Source of the DNA: Phoronis australis | Taxonomy: Eukaryota; Phoronida; Phoronidae | NCBI GenBank assembly: GCA_002633005.1 | Contig: NMRA01000375.1 | Span: 993 to 39,105 of the forward strand | DNA: 38,113 nucleotides | Reading direction: 5' to 3' | Shown: positions 21,134 to 32,211 of the stretch, piece by piece | Position numbering within the stretch: the first letter of the stretch is position 1 | Layout of the letters: each line of letters begins with the position of its first letter | Position numbers and translations under genes: made by a program | The notes under the pieces: model-generated | What the model saw: only the letters and a program-made list of their open reading frames with translations | The model's database searches: none | What the model was told of the DNA's origin: nothing

Positions 21134-22150
21134 TAAGGCGTAACCAGAAAACGGTCCTATGGTTCTTGGGAAAGCGAAAATTCAAAAACTGGCCACCAAA
21201 GTGCCATCTTTTGGTCGACTTCCCCAAAAACTAGCCTCGGGGTTTTTACAAAATGCACAATGTGTGTTAATTTCATAACTATTGGACTAAAACGTCTTAA
21301 CAGCAAAGCAACACACACCGCAAAGTTCCATTTCCCAGGTAACAAATTTCCTGACAGAGCAATTCACACTTAGAAATAATGTAAACAAAATTCATTGATG
21401 AAACGGACACTGCTTTTGGCACCAACGAACTTATTGCCATGTTCGACTGAAAATTCCGCCATCGATCTCCACTTAGTGGTCTTACTTGATCCATGCGAGT
21501 TGTCAACTCATGTATCACTGAAGAGCATTTGTTTAATTGACTGTTAAGTAAATACCGTGACTCCTGGTCTTCCTGGTACCCCAGGTAGTCCGTCTGCACC
21601 CGCTGGTCCAGCTAAACCGTCTGACCCACTGCTGCCGTCACGCCCTGGCTCGCCAGTGTCACCCTGAAGGTAAATTACGGTCTCAAAAATATCATAAACT
21701 ACAGTATACGACAAGTAAAACGTGACAAAATTGCCACCAATTAGCTCCACCGAAGACGTAATGCAAATTTGGAAAACCGGAAGTGAACTCGACTTCCTGA
21801 TTCTTGTTTTTGTGACATGATCAAAGGAAACAACGGTCGCCATGATATTATGTATCACGTTCCTGATTGTTATGCTACAGGCACATCCAGGTGTGCGACT
21901 GAGTTGTGGTTATGCAGTGTGGCTTTAAACTTCTTTTGCTCATGCTATTGTCACCTGTGACCACAGTCAAAATACGTACTGTCAGGAACATATTACCATT
22001 CTATTGGTAATGTCCTCCTGATACTGCGCATGTTATCATCATATATCTAATTATTTCCCATACCTGGTTCAGGCTGGAGTCACTACTCATTGCGACACAA
22101 ATGGAGTGTTGCGTGGGCTTATTCAGTGTTGTACCGGCTAACCAGGCTCC
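21134..22150. repeat. ~1.01 kb duplication, copy 2 (contains collagen exon)
   Basis: Partner of 19669-20704. Similarity starts at ATAAGGCGTAACC and ends at CCAGGCTCC (22150), after which unique sequence continues. It lacks the 19 bp present in copy 1. Confidence 0.95.
21556..21663 (-). CDS. Collagen exon 14 of the window (108 bp, duplicate B)
   Basis: Twelve perfect Gly-X-Y triplets, GDTGEP to GRPGVT, with GLA at the fifth-sixth triplet region where the other copy has GLP (GCT versus CCT codon). Splice sites are identical to the partner exon. Flanking introns are equally similar in both copies, so the duplication is very recent or allelic. Confidence 0.9.
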
Positions 22151-25100
22151 ACACACAATGAGCAGTAGCCTATAAATGACTGTACAGCAATTTTTTCACA
22201 CAACTTATACTCGACGAATCTATAGCATCGACAACTTGCAGAAGGAATTGCCAGAAACGAGCAACATTTGCCATGTCCCATACGGTACAGCTGTATGCAC
22301 GCAACAGAGACGATTCGGCTGATCCTACTTAAAGGACCAATTAACCGGCTGGTAAATTGGTAAATCTAACATGCCTTTTTCTCGGCCAGGAATACATGTA
22401 AATGAACTCCGGCATTCGATAACGACAGTAACGGTTGCTCGTTAATAAACGGTCTTGAGTCTATAATCAAGTATACCATAGTCACCAATGGTAAATGCCG
22501 TTAACACTGTCTCGGAAGCATGGCGTAAAAATCGAGCAGCTACAATTGATTTACCACTCGCCCATTAAAATGTGTTCTACAATAGATAAACAAGATCCTG
22601 GGGGGTACTCTCATTGATTAGGTGTGTGTGGGTGTGGTTCCAGAGAGGGTTACCTTTTGAGAAGAAGCACTTGGGAACATTTTCACCAAACACTATACCG
22701 GGATACTAAATACAGAGTAAATATTTCACCCACAACTATGCAACGGAGACGTTTTACAGAGCCCAAGAGAAACGCTTTGTTGAGGAAGGATGATCAATTT
22801 TAGCAAAAATATAACGGGTGTTCTCAACTGTATGTAATCACAAACGTACAGCAACTGCCGGCGAGTGGCTGTGTTTGCATCTGGCGCGCCTCCTGCCCAC
22901 GGACATGTGATTGATGCCCCAATCACCATTACGTTTCCTGTAGTTTTTCATTATTGCGTGAAACGCAAAAGGATTATAAACACTCTTGGTACGTGTTGAC
23001 TGAAACGTTGGAACTATTTCATCCCTCGAATCTAAGGCGAATTTTCAACGAAATCAAAACACGGTTTACATGTGCTAGGTAACCATGAATTAATCTCAAT
23101 GTGTCTTAGGTCTGAAAGAACAATCTTCTTGGAAAAAGAGCATAGAATTTGGAAAATTAGTTGAAGAGGTCAAAGAAATTAGAATGCTCATAGAAGCAAC
23201 ACTGTCGTGTGACAACAAAGGTCCTAGGCGTATTTTTGTGCAGAATATAACTTTCATAATTATCAGGTAATTTAAAACATGACGTTTCATGGGCCAAATA
23301 TTGAAGATATTTAACCCTCATTCCACCAGTGCATCAAAAGGACGACTCTAGGGTCACCGAATCAGATCTTGAAAAAAATTGTTCATACTTCCTGGTGAAA
23401 TAGGTTCAAAATATTTGTTTAAAATTGTTGGGCCACTATTTTTTAAGTTACACCATTATGAATATTTTGGCCCAAAATAGCTTATTTTTGGTTAAACAAG
23501 GTTCAATTAGCCAAGTCGTTTTCGAAACGGCTTAAAAGAACGGGAAATAAAAAATCTCTATGATGTTTATGTAGACACTGACCATCTCTAACAGAAGACA
23601 GTCTTCGCATTTTTAAAGGAGTTTCCATTAACATTCACTGGTGGGTCAAAATTCGGTAAATTTGGCCAAATTTTATGTTTGATTTTTAGCCAATTATTTA
23701 GATGCTCTGGATGCCAGTTTGCTGGCTTCTGGTGATTTCAAATAATATTTTCCATCAGTTGTTGTCTGACCAAGAAAATGAAAAATAAAAACTGTGATTT
23801 TTGTTTGTTTTCAATCAACAGGCGATAGAAATGGCATACCATCCTGTATTTTACAGTGCCGACTACGGGAAGTATGCAGATAGCACACGTGTGTTTAAAA
23901 CGACGTTTTGATATTAATCTAACATTCTGTTGCGGTTGTTTTCTGTCTATTATTGTACCTGACCATGACGTCGGATTAATATCGAAACATGCTTCACTCT
24001 AGCGTCGTGTTTGTTTTCCAATTCTTACTTCAAATTTGGCCAAAAACTAATACCATTTACATGCTTTGATATATCCTGAAGCAGAAAGTAACTCGTTGCA
24101 AAACATGAAACAAGGGCAAAATTTGTACATGAAATTCAGAAAAAATATCTCGACACATAATCTTATATTGAAGAAAAGAGAAAAGTTGACTTTCAAACAA
24201 AAAAACGATTTCAAAACAATTTCAACATTACTATTTTTAGAAAAGTGCACAGTCAATTGAATGGGCAATAACATTGAAATAAATAGTCTATTCATAACAG
24301 TTATGGCACAAACACCGGAAAATTGTGCAAAACTGCTTTTTTGTAGCAACCTGTCTGCAAATGTATTACCCCTACAGGTAAATCTTCATCGATGACAATG
24401 TAGCCGGTTGAACATGCCTTTCAGTTCAGCAAAAGTCTCCATGTTGTCCAGCGTGAATTGTGAATATTTTAACCACTCAATAAGTTATCACCTGTGTGAT
24501 TTGCTGTTAGAATATTTGTGAAAATAATTTTTAAGCACTTTTAAACCTTCAAGATGGCCGACCTGATAAAAATTAGTCAAAATTTGACACATACATACCA
24601 ATAACTTTTGAACGCACGATGCGATTTTAATAATTTTTGTTTTTTTGCCTTTCCTGTGATCTAGCCTTTTGACTTCAAAGTGAAAAAATAATGTTCGATT
24701 CGTCCGCTTCATATAGTCTTGAACCCTTAATTAAAAAGAATTGTTTATCAATAAAAGCTAAATCGTCTTGAAATAGTACATCAATCGCAATATTTCATTA
24801 AAAATCCCATGAATTATTCGTATCAGCCTAAAAATTGTCTCTGAGGGCGTCACCTGTGCCTGTGTAACCTCTGACCCACGGTCAGTTATGAAGCTGAATG
24901 GGTGAAATGATGTATGGATATGTCAGATAGCATTATGATCTCTAAAATATTGTTTTTCATTAATTATTTCTTCTTGAAAACTATTTTAAATGCAATGAAG
25001 TCACAAAAACATTCCTTTAAAAGTTGTAGAATAGGCAACTTTGCCGCATTTTTAGAACAAAAAATAAAAAAGCACATTTCTAAATTTGTCAACACATCCA

Positions 25101-25340
25101 AGACGTATCCATAAACATATCTGTCAACGTCCACAGCCCCGCAGACTGGCTTGCAGAAGCCCTTGAGTGACACCCACTTTCAACACTACAAAAAAGTGCC
25201 TCCGGATTTATCCCCCCTGATGAATGCAACAAAATTATTAGTATCACTTTTAGTTGGTAGTTGTTATGTCCCACTTAAACGCTCGAGGTATTAAAATATC
25301 TCAATGGCACATTCTAGTCAACAGAAACAAGAGATTGTAC
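22151..25340. other. Collagen intron, no gene; one fold-back at 23905-23988
   Basis: About 3.2 kb of AT-rich DNA without a Gly-X-Y exon or recognisable domain. Positions 23905-23923 (GTTTTGATATTAATCTAAC) and 23970-23988 are inverted copies with three mismatches, forming a hairpin with a ~46-base loop that may be a small MITE. Confidence 0.5.
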
Positions 25341-25397
25341 CTTTTGTCCCTCTTTTCCCTGAAGAACGCTGACGTCACCTGGTTCTCCTTTGGTACC
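25341..25397 (-). CDS. Collagen exon 13 of the window (57 bp)
   Basis: Encodes GTKGEPGDVSVLQGKEGQK, 19 residues. The acceptor is TGTTTGCAG and the donor is GTACAA. The triplets are broken by SVLQ, so six residues separate consecutive glycines (GDVSVLQG). Such breaks give flexibility or binding sites in non-fibrillar collagens and would not occur in a fibrillar helix. Confidence 0.88.
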
Positions 25398-25496
25398 CTG
25401 CAAACACAATGAGACGTTTATTTTATAACACTTCACACCGACACCAAATGCGTTACCAGAACGTATGAGGAAATACGTCTACAAAGCCATACTTAC

Positions 25497-25532
25497 CGGC
25501 GGTCCTATGACTCCCGGGGGTCCAGGCTTTCC
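25497..25532 (-). CDS. Collagen exon 12 of the window (36 bp)
   Basis: The smallest exon: GKPGPPGVIGPP, four perfect triplets. The acceptor is GTATTTCAG and the donor is GTAAGTATG. 36 bp exons are common in FACIT-type collagen genes. It is separated from exon 13 by only 99 bp. Confidence 0.88.
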
Positions 25533-26179
25533 CTGAAATACAATACAAAAATAAGTCGCCCGATAAAAGCAAAGAAAATTGTATTCATTAAATGAAAGAC
25601 GCCATGCTGATAAAATGCATAAAAGTGATAGAATGTCTGATTTCTTATTGTTGACAGTGAGTGAAGGGGACTGAGTAAGATTCTTCACATCACTACTCCT
25701 TAAAAGTACTCGCTCAGTTAAGAACACACATTGGGCAGTTCTCAACACTTTTGAACACACAATATCTGAACAGTAGTTGAACCAATTTAACACCTACGCA
25801 ATGACACAGGAAGGAATACTGTGGAATCCCAAGTCATCGCAATGCCGTCAAATAATGTTGGGAATGTAAAATGGTCTAAACCAAAACGGTTCTTTGACAA
25901 TCAATTAGCTTTATCAGGTCGTTCATCTTTACGCATGCCAAGAATGGCAAATTATAGAAATCCTTCCCTTCTCACTACCTAATAACTGGAAATACCGCTC
26001 CTTGTAAAGAGGGTGGTCATAAACAGTCCTGCCTCCCGCAGACCCAAGAAACTTGTTAACCTTGACGCATGATCACGCAACACTCCGCTACATATCGCCA
26101 AGTATTACAACCGAGTCACGTGGTCTCGCTAGCCTTGGATCTACAGAATGCTGCCCAGATTTGTGAGGGATGTACTCAC
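25533..26179. other. Collagen intron, no feature seen
   Basis: Short open frames only. Confidence 0.5.
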
Positions 26180-26287
26180 CAGCAACCCATCCTCGCCTGG
26201 AGGTCCTGGCAGACCGTCTACGCCTGGGTCACCCTTTTCTCCAGCTTTTCCTTCAATTCCCCTAGGCCCTGGGGTGCCCTGGATCCC
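26180..26287 (-). CDS. Collagen exon 11 of the window (108 or 99 bp)
   Basis: Reads [20 protein letters not shown]...GPPGEDGLL to the donor GTGAGTACA. Two acceptors fit. TTTTTAACTTGAAG gives the 108 bp form starting GIQ (right end 26287) and has the better pyrimidine tract. GGGATCCAG, nine bases downstream, gives a 99 bp form starting GTP (right end 26278). Both keep perfect triplets. I prefer the longer form. Confidence 0.88.
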
Positions 26288-26846
26288 CTTCAAGTTAAAA
26301 ACAATTTTAGAGGCGTCCTTCAATGTCATTGTCATTTATGTAATTTCGAAACGAGATTGCAATTGCACATCCCGAGCTCTCAAATATGATTACTATGTTG
26401 GGATACCTATGTACTTTTGAATCTCGTTTGCTTTGAGTTTCACCTTGTCAAGAGACTAAATAATTCAAGTTCTGGAATGAGACGAATACAGTTTTTTTGA
26501 TTGCATTATACATGTATGCAGTGAAGAGTCATTAGGGGGTATATAAATGTATGGTCTAGTAAATCGGTTCGAACATATTTCATCACAGTCTAAGATTGCA
26601 GATTTCTGAGGTCCCGAAATTAAGCGCAGCATCGCTATGAGATACAAGTCATCATGGTACACTCTTGATCTCCTGGTTATACAAGCATGATGTTAAACAC
26701 GATTTTATTTCACTTCAAAAATGTTCACGCCGCAAGCTTCGTGATCTCTAGAAAAACAATATCGTGGTCGTTTCTTCAATATTTTTTCAGTCTTGTAGGA
26801 ATACTACTTTCTCTGGACCTGGCGTACACGCATGTACGCTGCTTAC
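26288..26846. other. Collagen intron, no feature seen
   Basis: Nothing recognised apart from the exon boundaries. Confidence 0.5.
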
Positions 26847-26900
26847 CGATGGCCCTTGCTCGCCTGGCTGACCAGCAGCCCCTGTTCCGCCTCTTCTTCC
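26847..26900 (-). CDS. Collagen exon 10 of the window (54 bp)
   Basis: Encodes GRRGGTGAAGQPGEQGPS, six perfect triplets. The acceptor is TATTTTACAG and the donor is GTAAGC. The Arg-Arg pair at the start is a possible charge cluster. The plus-strand frame over this exon is a shadow. Confidence 0.88.
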
Positions 26901-27284
26901 CTGTAAAATATGGTCAGAACACCGACTGTTAAAGCTGGCAACTGAAGATTTTATTTCCCTTAGGAGACTGAGTTATGATGTCAGTAACTATTCTATTGAT
27001 GTAAGAGTGTCAGAAATATATTTTAAGGGGCCACGACCTAACTTTCAAACATGCATGGTTTGCATGTCGGAAGTGCGATATAGCCCTGGAATTATGAGCG
27101 CTGATTAATTGACGCAATTAGTGATACTCAGTTCTACTAGCACAGAGCATGCTATACATGTATGTGCGTTACGGGTTTGGTTACAATCACGACTGCGAAA
27201 GCATGACAACGATGACAACCAGGTGCTTTAAAATCCTAGCAGTCTTGTTGGATAACAATTGTAAGCAGGTGCCACGCAAAGTAC
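26901..27284. other. Collagen intron, no feature seen
   Basis: No repeat or coding feature recognised. Confidence 0.5.
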
Positions 27285-27440
27285 CTTCAAACCCCTCTTC
27301 CCTGGCTGACCGTGTGCCCCGTCTCTGCCGGGAATGCCAGGCACCCCAGGAGCACCACTCTCTCCCGCAGCCCCTGGTGGTCCTTGAGGTCCCGTCACAT
27401 TCGCAATTTGGCCCGGAGGACCTGGGTTTCCAGGAGCACC
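27285..27440 (-). CDS. Collagen exon 9 of the window (156 bp), with NVT sequon in an interruption
   Basis: The longest exon, 52 residues: [20 protein letters not shown], then GPPGAAGES... and GKRGLK at the donor GTACTT. The acceptor is CCGTTACAG. The stretch GQIANVTG puts six residues between glycines and contains Asn-Val-Thr, an N-glycosylation sequon, inside the interruption, where it would be exposed. The remainder is regular Gly-X-Y. Confidence 0.9.
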
Positions 27441-27659
27441 CTGTAACGGTAACGGTAAGGATCAGAGCTCTTCATGCGACACCACACTGAGTGAACAGGA
27501 ATACGGGTTCTGACAACGAGTGAGTCATGTGTTCCTCTTGGTAGCAAACACTCGAATCAGAAGAGCACAACACATGACTTCCCATTAGCGTGTAATATTT
27601 ACTGATCCATCCATTGATTTTAACTGATCAAAGTCAAAGCAAGGGCTGAATTCACGTAC

Positions 27660-27722
27660 CTTATCCCCAGGTCGACCGGGATCACCTGGCTGGCCCACTT
27701 CTCCTTTTATCCCCCTATCTCC
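27660..27722 (-). CDS. Collagen exon 8 of the window (63 bp)
   Basis: Encodes seven perfect triplets, GDRGIKGEVGQPGDPGRP then GDK. The acceptor is TTGTTACAG and the donor is GTACGTG. It is rich in charged X and Y positions. Confidence 0.9.
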
Positions 27723-28688
27723 CTGTAACAAGACACCATTAGTATTGAACACGAAATTTAAAGAATCTTTCACCTCCAATGGTGATAGTTACTTATGACA
27801 TATACTAAGCACTCCAAGCCAGTCAGGGTAATAAAGTCGACATCCGTGATGGGTTTGAGCTGCACACTCGGAATACATTAATTCCCTCACATGCTGGCTG
27901 TCGTTTAACAGAATTGCTAACAAGAAAATTTTAAGAAGTTTGCATTAATCTACCTTCATTGTTGTTACAAAACATCCCTAAATAACGTGACGTAAACATA
28001 ATTTGCAGCGGAACCTGGGGTCTAATCTTTGTACCCGAAATCGAAATTCTTTTGACATTTTCCTTTATTCTCTTTTGCTAATTCAAGACAAGTGTCTATT
28101 ATTCTGCGCTCGATTACAGATTTACGTGGAGGACTGTCTAATTCTAGCTTGTACTTGATGACCCCAACAGTAACGCTACAAGTTCGAATCCATACTAAAA
28201 ATGTCCAGTATTTGCTGAAAGCCTGCGCTTTTCACCATGAAAAATGTTGATTGACGATTTACGAAGTCCATTGGGAATATTTACCGACAATTCCGTATTT
28301 TCTACCACTCAAGGACTCACGTTCTAGATAATCGAAATAAATCAACTCGAAATAATGTTTGTGGTAGTACTTCTAGTTATAATGTATACAGTCCTATGCT
28401 AGGCTCTAGTATGTTGGGTTTTTGCTAATTAGTGTCGCACATGATAATCCCTTGCTTCGTGCTACAGCCTAGTATCTGGGTTAAAAACACGAGCACAGAT
28501 TATCTTTTGCTTCACTGGACATTGCTATTACAACAGGCAAGGTAATCTAGGGCAATTTAGACCAAAGTTGGGCTCTACGAAGTTTCTATCTGTACCCCGT
28601 TTCTTAGGTTATACACGTCTAGGTGGGGAACTGTGGGTCACATGAGCTTTTTTGTCTACCAATTGCAAACTACTGAGCTGGCGTATAC
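27723..28688. other. Collagen intron, no feature seen
   Basis: About 1 kb without recognisable coding or repeat features. Confidence 0.5.
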
Positions 28689-28742
28689 CGTTTGACCTTT
28701 GGAACCACGCTTTCCATCTTTCCCATATCGTCCAGCTTCTCC
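28689..28742 (-). CDS. Collagen exon 7 of the window (54 bp)
   Basis: Encodes GEAGRYGKDGKRGSKGQT, six perfect triplets, strongly basic. The acceptor CTTTATTTTAACAG has a transposon inserted only 28 bases further upstream. The donor is GTATACG. A CTAAC branch-point-like word lies 30 bases from the AG, inside the target-site duplication of that transposon. Confidence 0.88.
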
Positions 28743-28770
28743 CTGTTAAAATAAAGAGAGGTCACAAGAA

Positions 28771-30198
28771 GGTTAGTGACATATGGCAAGATGTAGGGTA
28801 GAATAGACAAACGAAACAATTGTTACCGTTTAAACGGTACATTTTCGTAACTTAGAAAACAGCAATTAGTGGGTTTGGGGCGAATGTTTTTTGGGAATTG
28901 TGGGTCTAGATGCATTCCTAGCCAAATAGTGTCTGAGGGGCTTTACCTAAAACACGTAATCGGCCGAGAATGGCTCAGACCTCATAGCGAGAAGCTTGCG
29001 GCCAAACGTCTTCGGTCGTTATGCGTGCAATCGACACTAATGGCCGAGAAACGGTGCACTTCATGGGCCTTTTAACGACCTCCCGTTTGCACAAGACCCA
29101 TTTCTGAAACCGATAACAATGTCCGATAAACGGTGATTTTCTCGGGAAAAGTTTTCGAAATTCTCAAAGACAAGCCTGGGGACTGACCTGGATGTGGACA
29201 AAAGCCAACCTCGGCAAGCAAACACCCCGATTGAAGTAAGCGCATGCTGGCCGGTGTGGCAAGGTCCTGCAAGCGTGGTCACCTCGCGATGTAATCCACA
29301 TCCATGTCAGAACCCGAGAAAAGCACCGTTTATCGGTCATTGTAACCGGTTTTAGAAGTGTGTCTTTGAAAAAGTCAATAGAAATGTACCGTTTATCGGC
29401 CCTTGTTACCGGTTTCAGAAGGACCTCTTGTGAAAACGGGAGGTCTTTCTTAAGTACCGAAAAAAGCACCGTCTATCAACCACTGTTAACGGTTTGAGAA
29501 GGACCTCCCAGTTCAGCAAAAGGCAGACCGTTCACGACCCAAGTCATGCCTGTCGACCGTGGGCTTTGGGCAACCTCGTCAAGCAAACACCCAAAAATTA
29601 AACTTCAATAAGGGCAATCTGGCCAGGGTGGCAAGCTCGCACGTGGTCGCCTGGCGATTCAGTCCAGAGTCAGCTCAGTCCCCGGGATGGCCTCTGCGAA
29701 CTTCGAACATTTTTCTAAGGCCCGAGAAAAGCACCGTGTATCGGGCATTGTTGTTGGCATCACCAGGAGCACTTATTCCAGAAAGTGCAAGGCTGGCGAA
29801 CCAATAGTAGCGGGTCGGTAGTGACCGCGTGCCTGACAAATCAACCTGGGCAAGCATACAAAGACAACCTGAATGCGTAATTAGTGCAAGCTGTCGCGCC
29901 GTGCCGCAATGTATAAGTGGCGTCCCAGAGAGGTGTGCACCTCAGGTTCGCCAGACGGTACAAGGCTCCGGCCTGTAGCCGACAGCACTGCTGGCGGCTA
30001 TCCATTATGGCAGTAAGTGCTTTTTGCCCGCCGCACTCCGCCGACGGGGACACGGTCGTGCCAGTGGGCGGTGACGTGTGCTTGCATGGACTTGAATTTT
30101 GCGCAGCTTTCTGCAGCCGAGTAAATTGTTAACGTTTAAACGGTAACAATTTTGTCGTTTGTGCATTCTATCCTATATCGTGCCACTGATGAGGTTAG
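28771..30198. mobile_element. 1.42 kb TIR transposon with 6 bp target duplication, inserted in a collagen intron
   Basis: GGTTAG occurs at 28771-28776 and 30193-30198. Between them the ends pair over about 65 bp: TGACATATGGCAAGATGTAG on the left, TCATCAGTGGCACGATATAG on the right complement, then AGAAT, CACAAACGA-like and AATTGTTACCGTTTAAACG in both. The interior is GC-richer and holds several degenerate repeats of ACCG(T)TTATCGG with inverted copies and AGAAGGACCTC words. No transposase frame was recognised, so it appears non-autonomous. Superfamily is undecided. Confidence 0.8.
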
Positions 30199-30621
30199 TC
30201 CAGAGGACCGTTTAATGAAATTCCTTTTCCATTGTTCAACAACAGGCTCAACTCTGGCATATAAGAAATAAATGTTGTTTTTAGTTAGTGCGGTTTATAA
30301 ACACATGAAGCTCGTACGTGCGATTGCTACAAAAAGGCGAAGATAGCTACATAATCCAGAAGCTTCACGTGTATCTCATTCTATTACGGACTATCATGAC
30401 GTTCAAACCACATACGTTGTCATCCCGCAGAAGCATTATTTCGGGGAGCTGGATGGTCGATGGCTTGTCTGCGTCGTTTTACATTCATCTACCACACCAA
30501 CGCAAGTTTCGAACATGCATCGTAAATTACCTATCGTTCGAACATGTAGACCTTAACCCAGGCATAGGTAAAGCATGTTTAATTGAAAAGGAACGATCAA
30601 GCGCTCACCATAGTGCCATAC
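30199..30621. other. Collagen intron, no feature seen
   Basis: Nothing recognised. Confidence 0.5.
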
Positions 30622-30675
30622 CTTAGACCCGGGTGGTCCCGGAAGGCCTGTATCCCCCGGTAAACCAATGTTCCC
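30622..30675 (-). CDS. Collagen exon 6 of the window (54 bp)
   Basis: Encodes GNIGLPGDTGLPGPPGSK, six perfect triplets. The acceptor is TTCATTTCAG and the donor is GTATGG. A 21 bp direct repeat (AGTCGCAATAACTTGTTGGTT) occurs twice, 23 bp apart, in the intron just upstream (30711-30754). Confidence 0.9.
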
Positions 30676-30868
30676 CTGAAATGAAATGCCAGACGGTAAT
30701 TGTTTTATTTAGTCGCAATAACTTGTTGGTTATTAGTCGCAATAACTTGTTGGTTGTGTTAAATTGATTAAAGGGTGTAACAAGTTGCTAATATCATGTA
30801 AATCATTAATGACCCAGTTTTATGTGATGTCATCCTTTTCCAGTAATGGCGACGCTGCCCAATCTCAC

Positions 30869-30919
30869 CTGTGCTCCAGGAAGGCCCGTGTCACCTGGAC
30901 TTCCTTTCTCACCTTTGAC
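30869..30919 (-). CDS. Collagen exon 5 of the window (51 bp)
   Basis: Encodes VKGEKGSPGDTGLPGAQ, 17 residues. The acceptor is CTGTTTCAG and the donor is GTGAGA. Unlike its neighbours it begins with Val-Lys, one Gly short of a triplet. Joined to exon 4 it yields GHSVKG, four residues between glycines. The 51 bp size fits loss of one codon from a 54 bp ancestor. Confidence 0.88.
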
Positions 30920-31262
30920 CTGAAACAGCACTGTCTGATTAATTACATAATAAGAGTTACACGCTACTTGATGAGTCAATACGACTCCACAAAAAGACAG
31001 AGCATCACACAAAACGTCCCTTGCTACACTTTTTACAATAGCCCCACTGACAATACCTACATGTATAGCTGAACAAACATACGCACTTCCTTGAATAAAG
31101 GCAGTTTGGAGCAGTTTTACTTGGACTTTGATAAAAGAATTTGGGACGAGGAACAATAACAGTAAAAAGCTTATTAAGGTATAATCATGGCAAAATCCTG
31201 CACATAATGAACTTTGGTCATATTCTTTTGCAGTATTGTTGCAAGTAAAGCTGTTCACTCAC

Positions 31263-31379
31263 GGAGTGGCCACGCGGCCCCGGCGGCCCCACACTGCCGT
31301 CTTCACCGCTGGTTCCCTTCTCTCCTTTTCCTCCGGGTTGCCCCACAAATCCATTTTCGCCTTTATCACCCTGTTTACC
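31263..31379 (-). CDS. Collagen exon 4 of the window (117 bp)
   Basis: Encodes thirteen perfect triplets from GKQGDKGENGFVGQPGGK to GPPGPRGHS. The acceptor is CGATTTTAG and the donor is GTGAGTG. The open frames on both strands across this exon are shadows. Confidence 0.9.
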
Positions 31380-32157
31380 CTAAAATCGAAAAAACAACTT
31401 AATTTTACTAGTATTGTGGATGACATGAAAAAGGAGCCTTCCTCGTTTAGAAAGTCACCTGAGTTGACTAACCTGATAGGTGTTGTTATTTTCGTAATTT
31501 TAAAGTACACGTTATTTAAAAATAGAGTGCAAAAATACATAAAAATTGCTTACTTATTTGTTACTATTCTGCGCTCAATGAATTATTCTAAATTGCCTAT
31601 AATCAGCTCAGCATGAAGACAAGTGTACAGGAGGAACGATAAAGTTTGTACCAGTACTCCGCATTTGCCACGAACTAACACCATCACAGTATTCACGTAC
31701 GGGGACAGTGAACTCTCACAGAGGTTGTCGTGGAGTTAAGAAAGATAAACGATAGCAAGCGGAGACTAATCCGTGCCCTTGAAGGGAGGTCCAGCCTTCG
31801 TTTCTAAGGCGCTCCATCTAATTTTTATAACCAATAATAGATTGAAGCCATATAGTGTGGTCTAGCAATACATTATCCTTTCACTTGCATGATGCTGCGT
31901 AATCTTGCCAAACGCTCAATAAACTCGCCAGACAGAACTCTCAACGGTATACAAAAGAAATCTCAACATTATCCAAAACGACAAAGCTTCAGCATCTTCA
32001 GAAGCCATGGAAACTTCCAGAGGTAGTTACCATTATTTTGTTTTAATGTTGAATGAAATAGCTTTGTGCTGTGCAATTGAAACGTGTATAAATGAGGATA
32101 AACCAGACGTCCCTTACAAGTAAATGATCATTATGACAAATGAGTGTGTGCACGTAC
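31380..32157. other. Collagen intron, no feature seen
   Basis: No coding or repeat feature recognised. Confidence 0.5.
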
Positions 32158-32211
32158 CTCGGGACCCCTCACACCGGTCAGACCAGGTAAACCTCTCTCA
32201 CCTTTCATACC
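32158..32211 (-). CDS. Collagen exon 3 of the window (54 bp)
   Basis: Encodes GMKGERGLPGLTGVRGPE, six perfect triplets. The acceptor is CTGCTTGCAG and the donor is GTACGTG. Confidence 0.9.
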
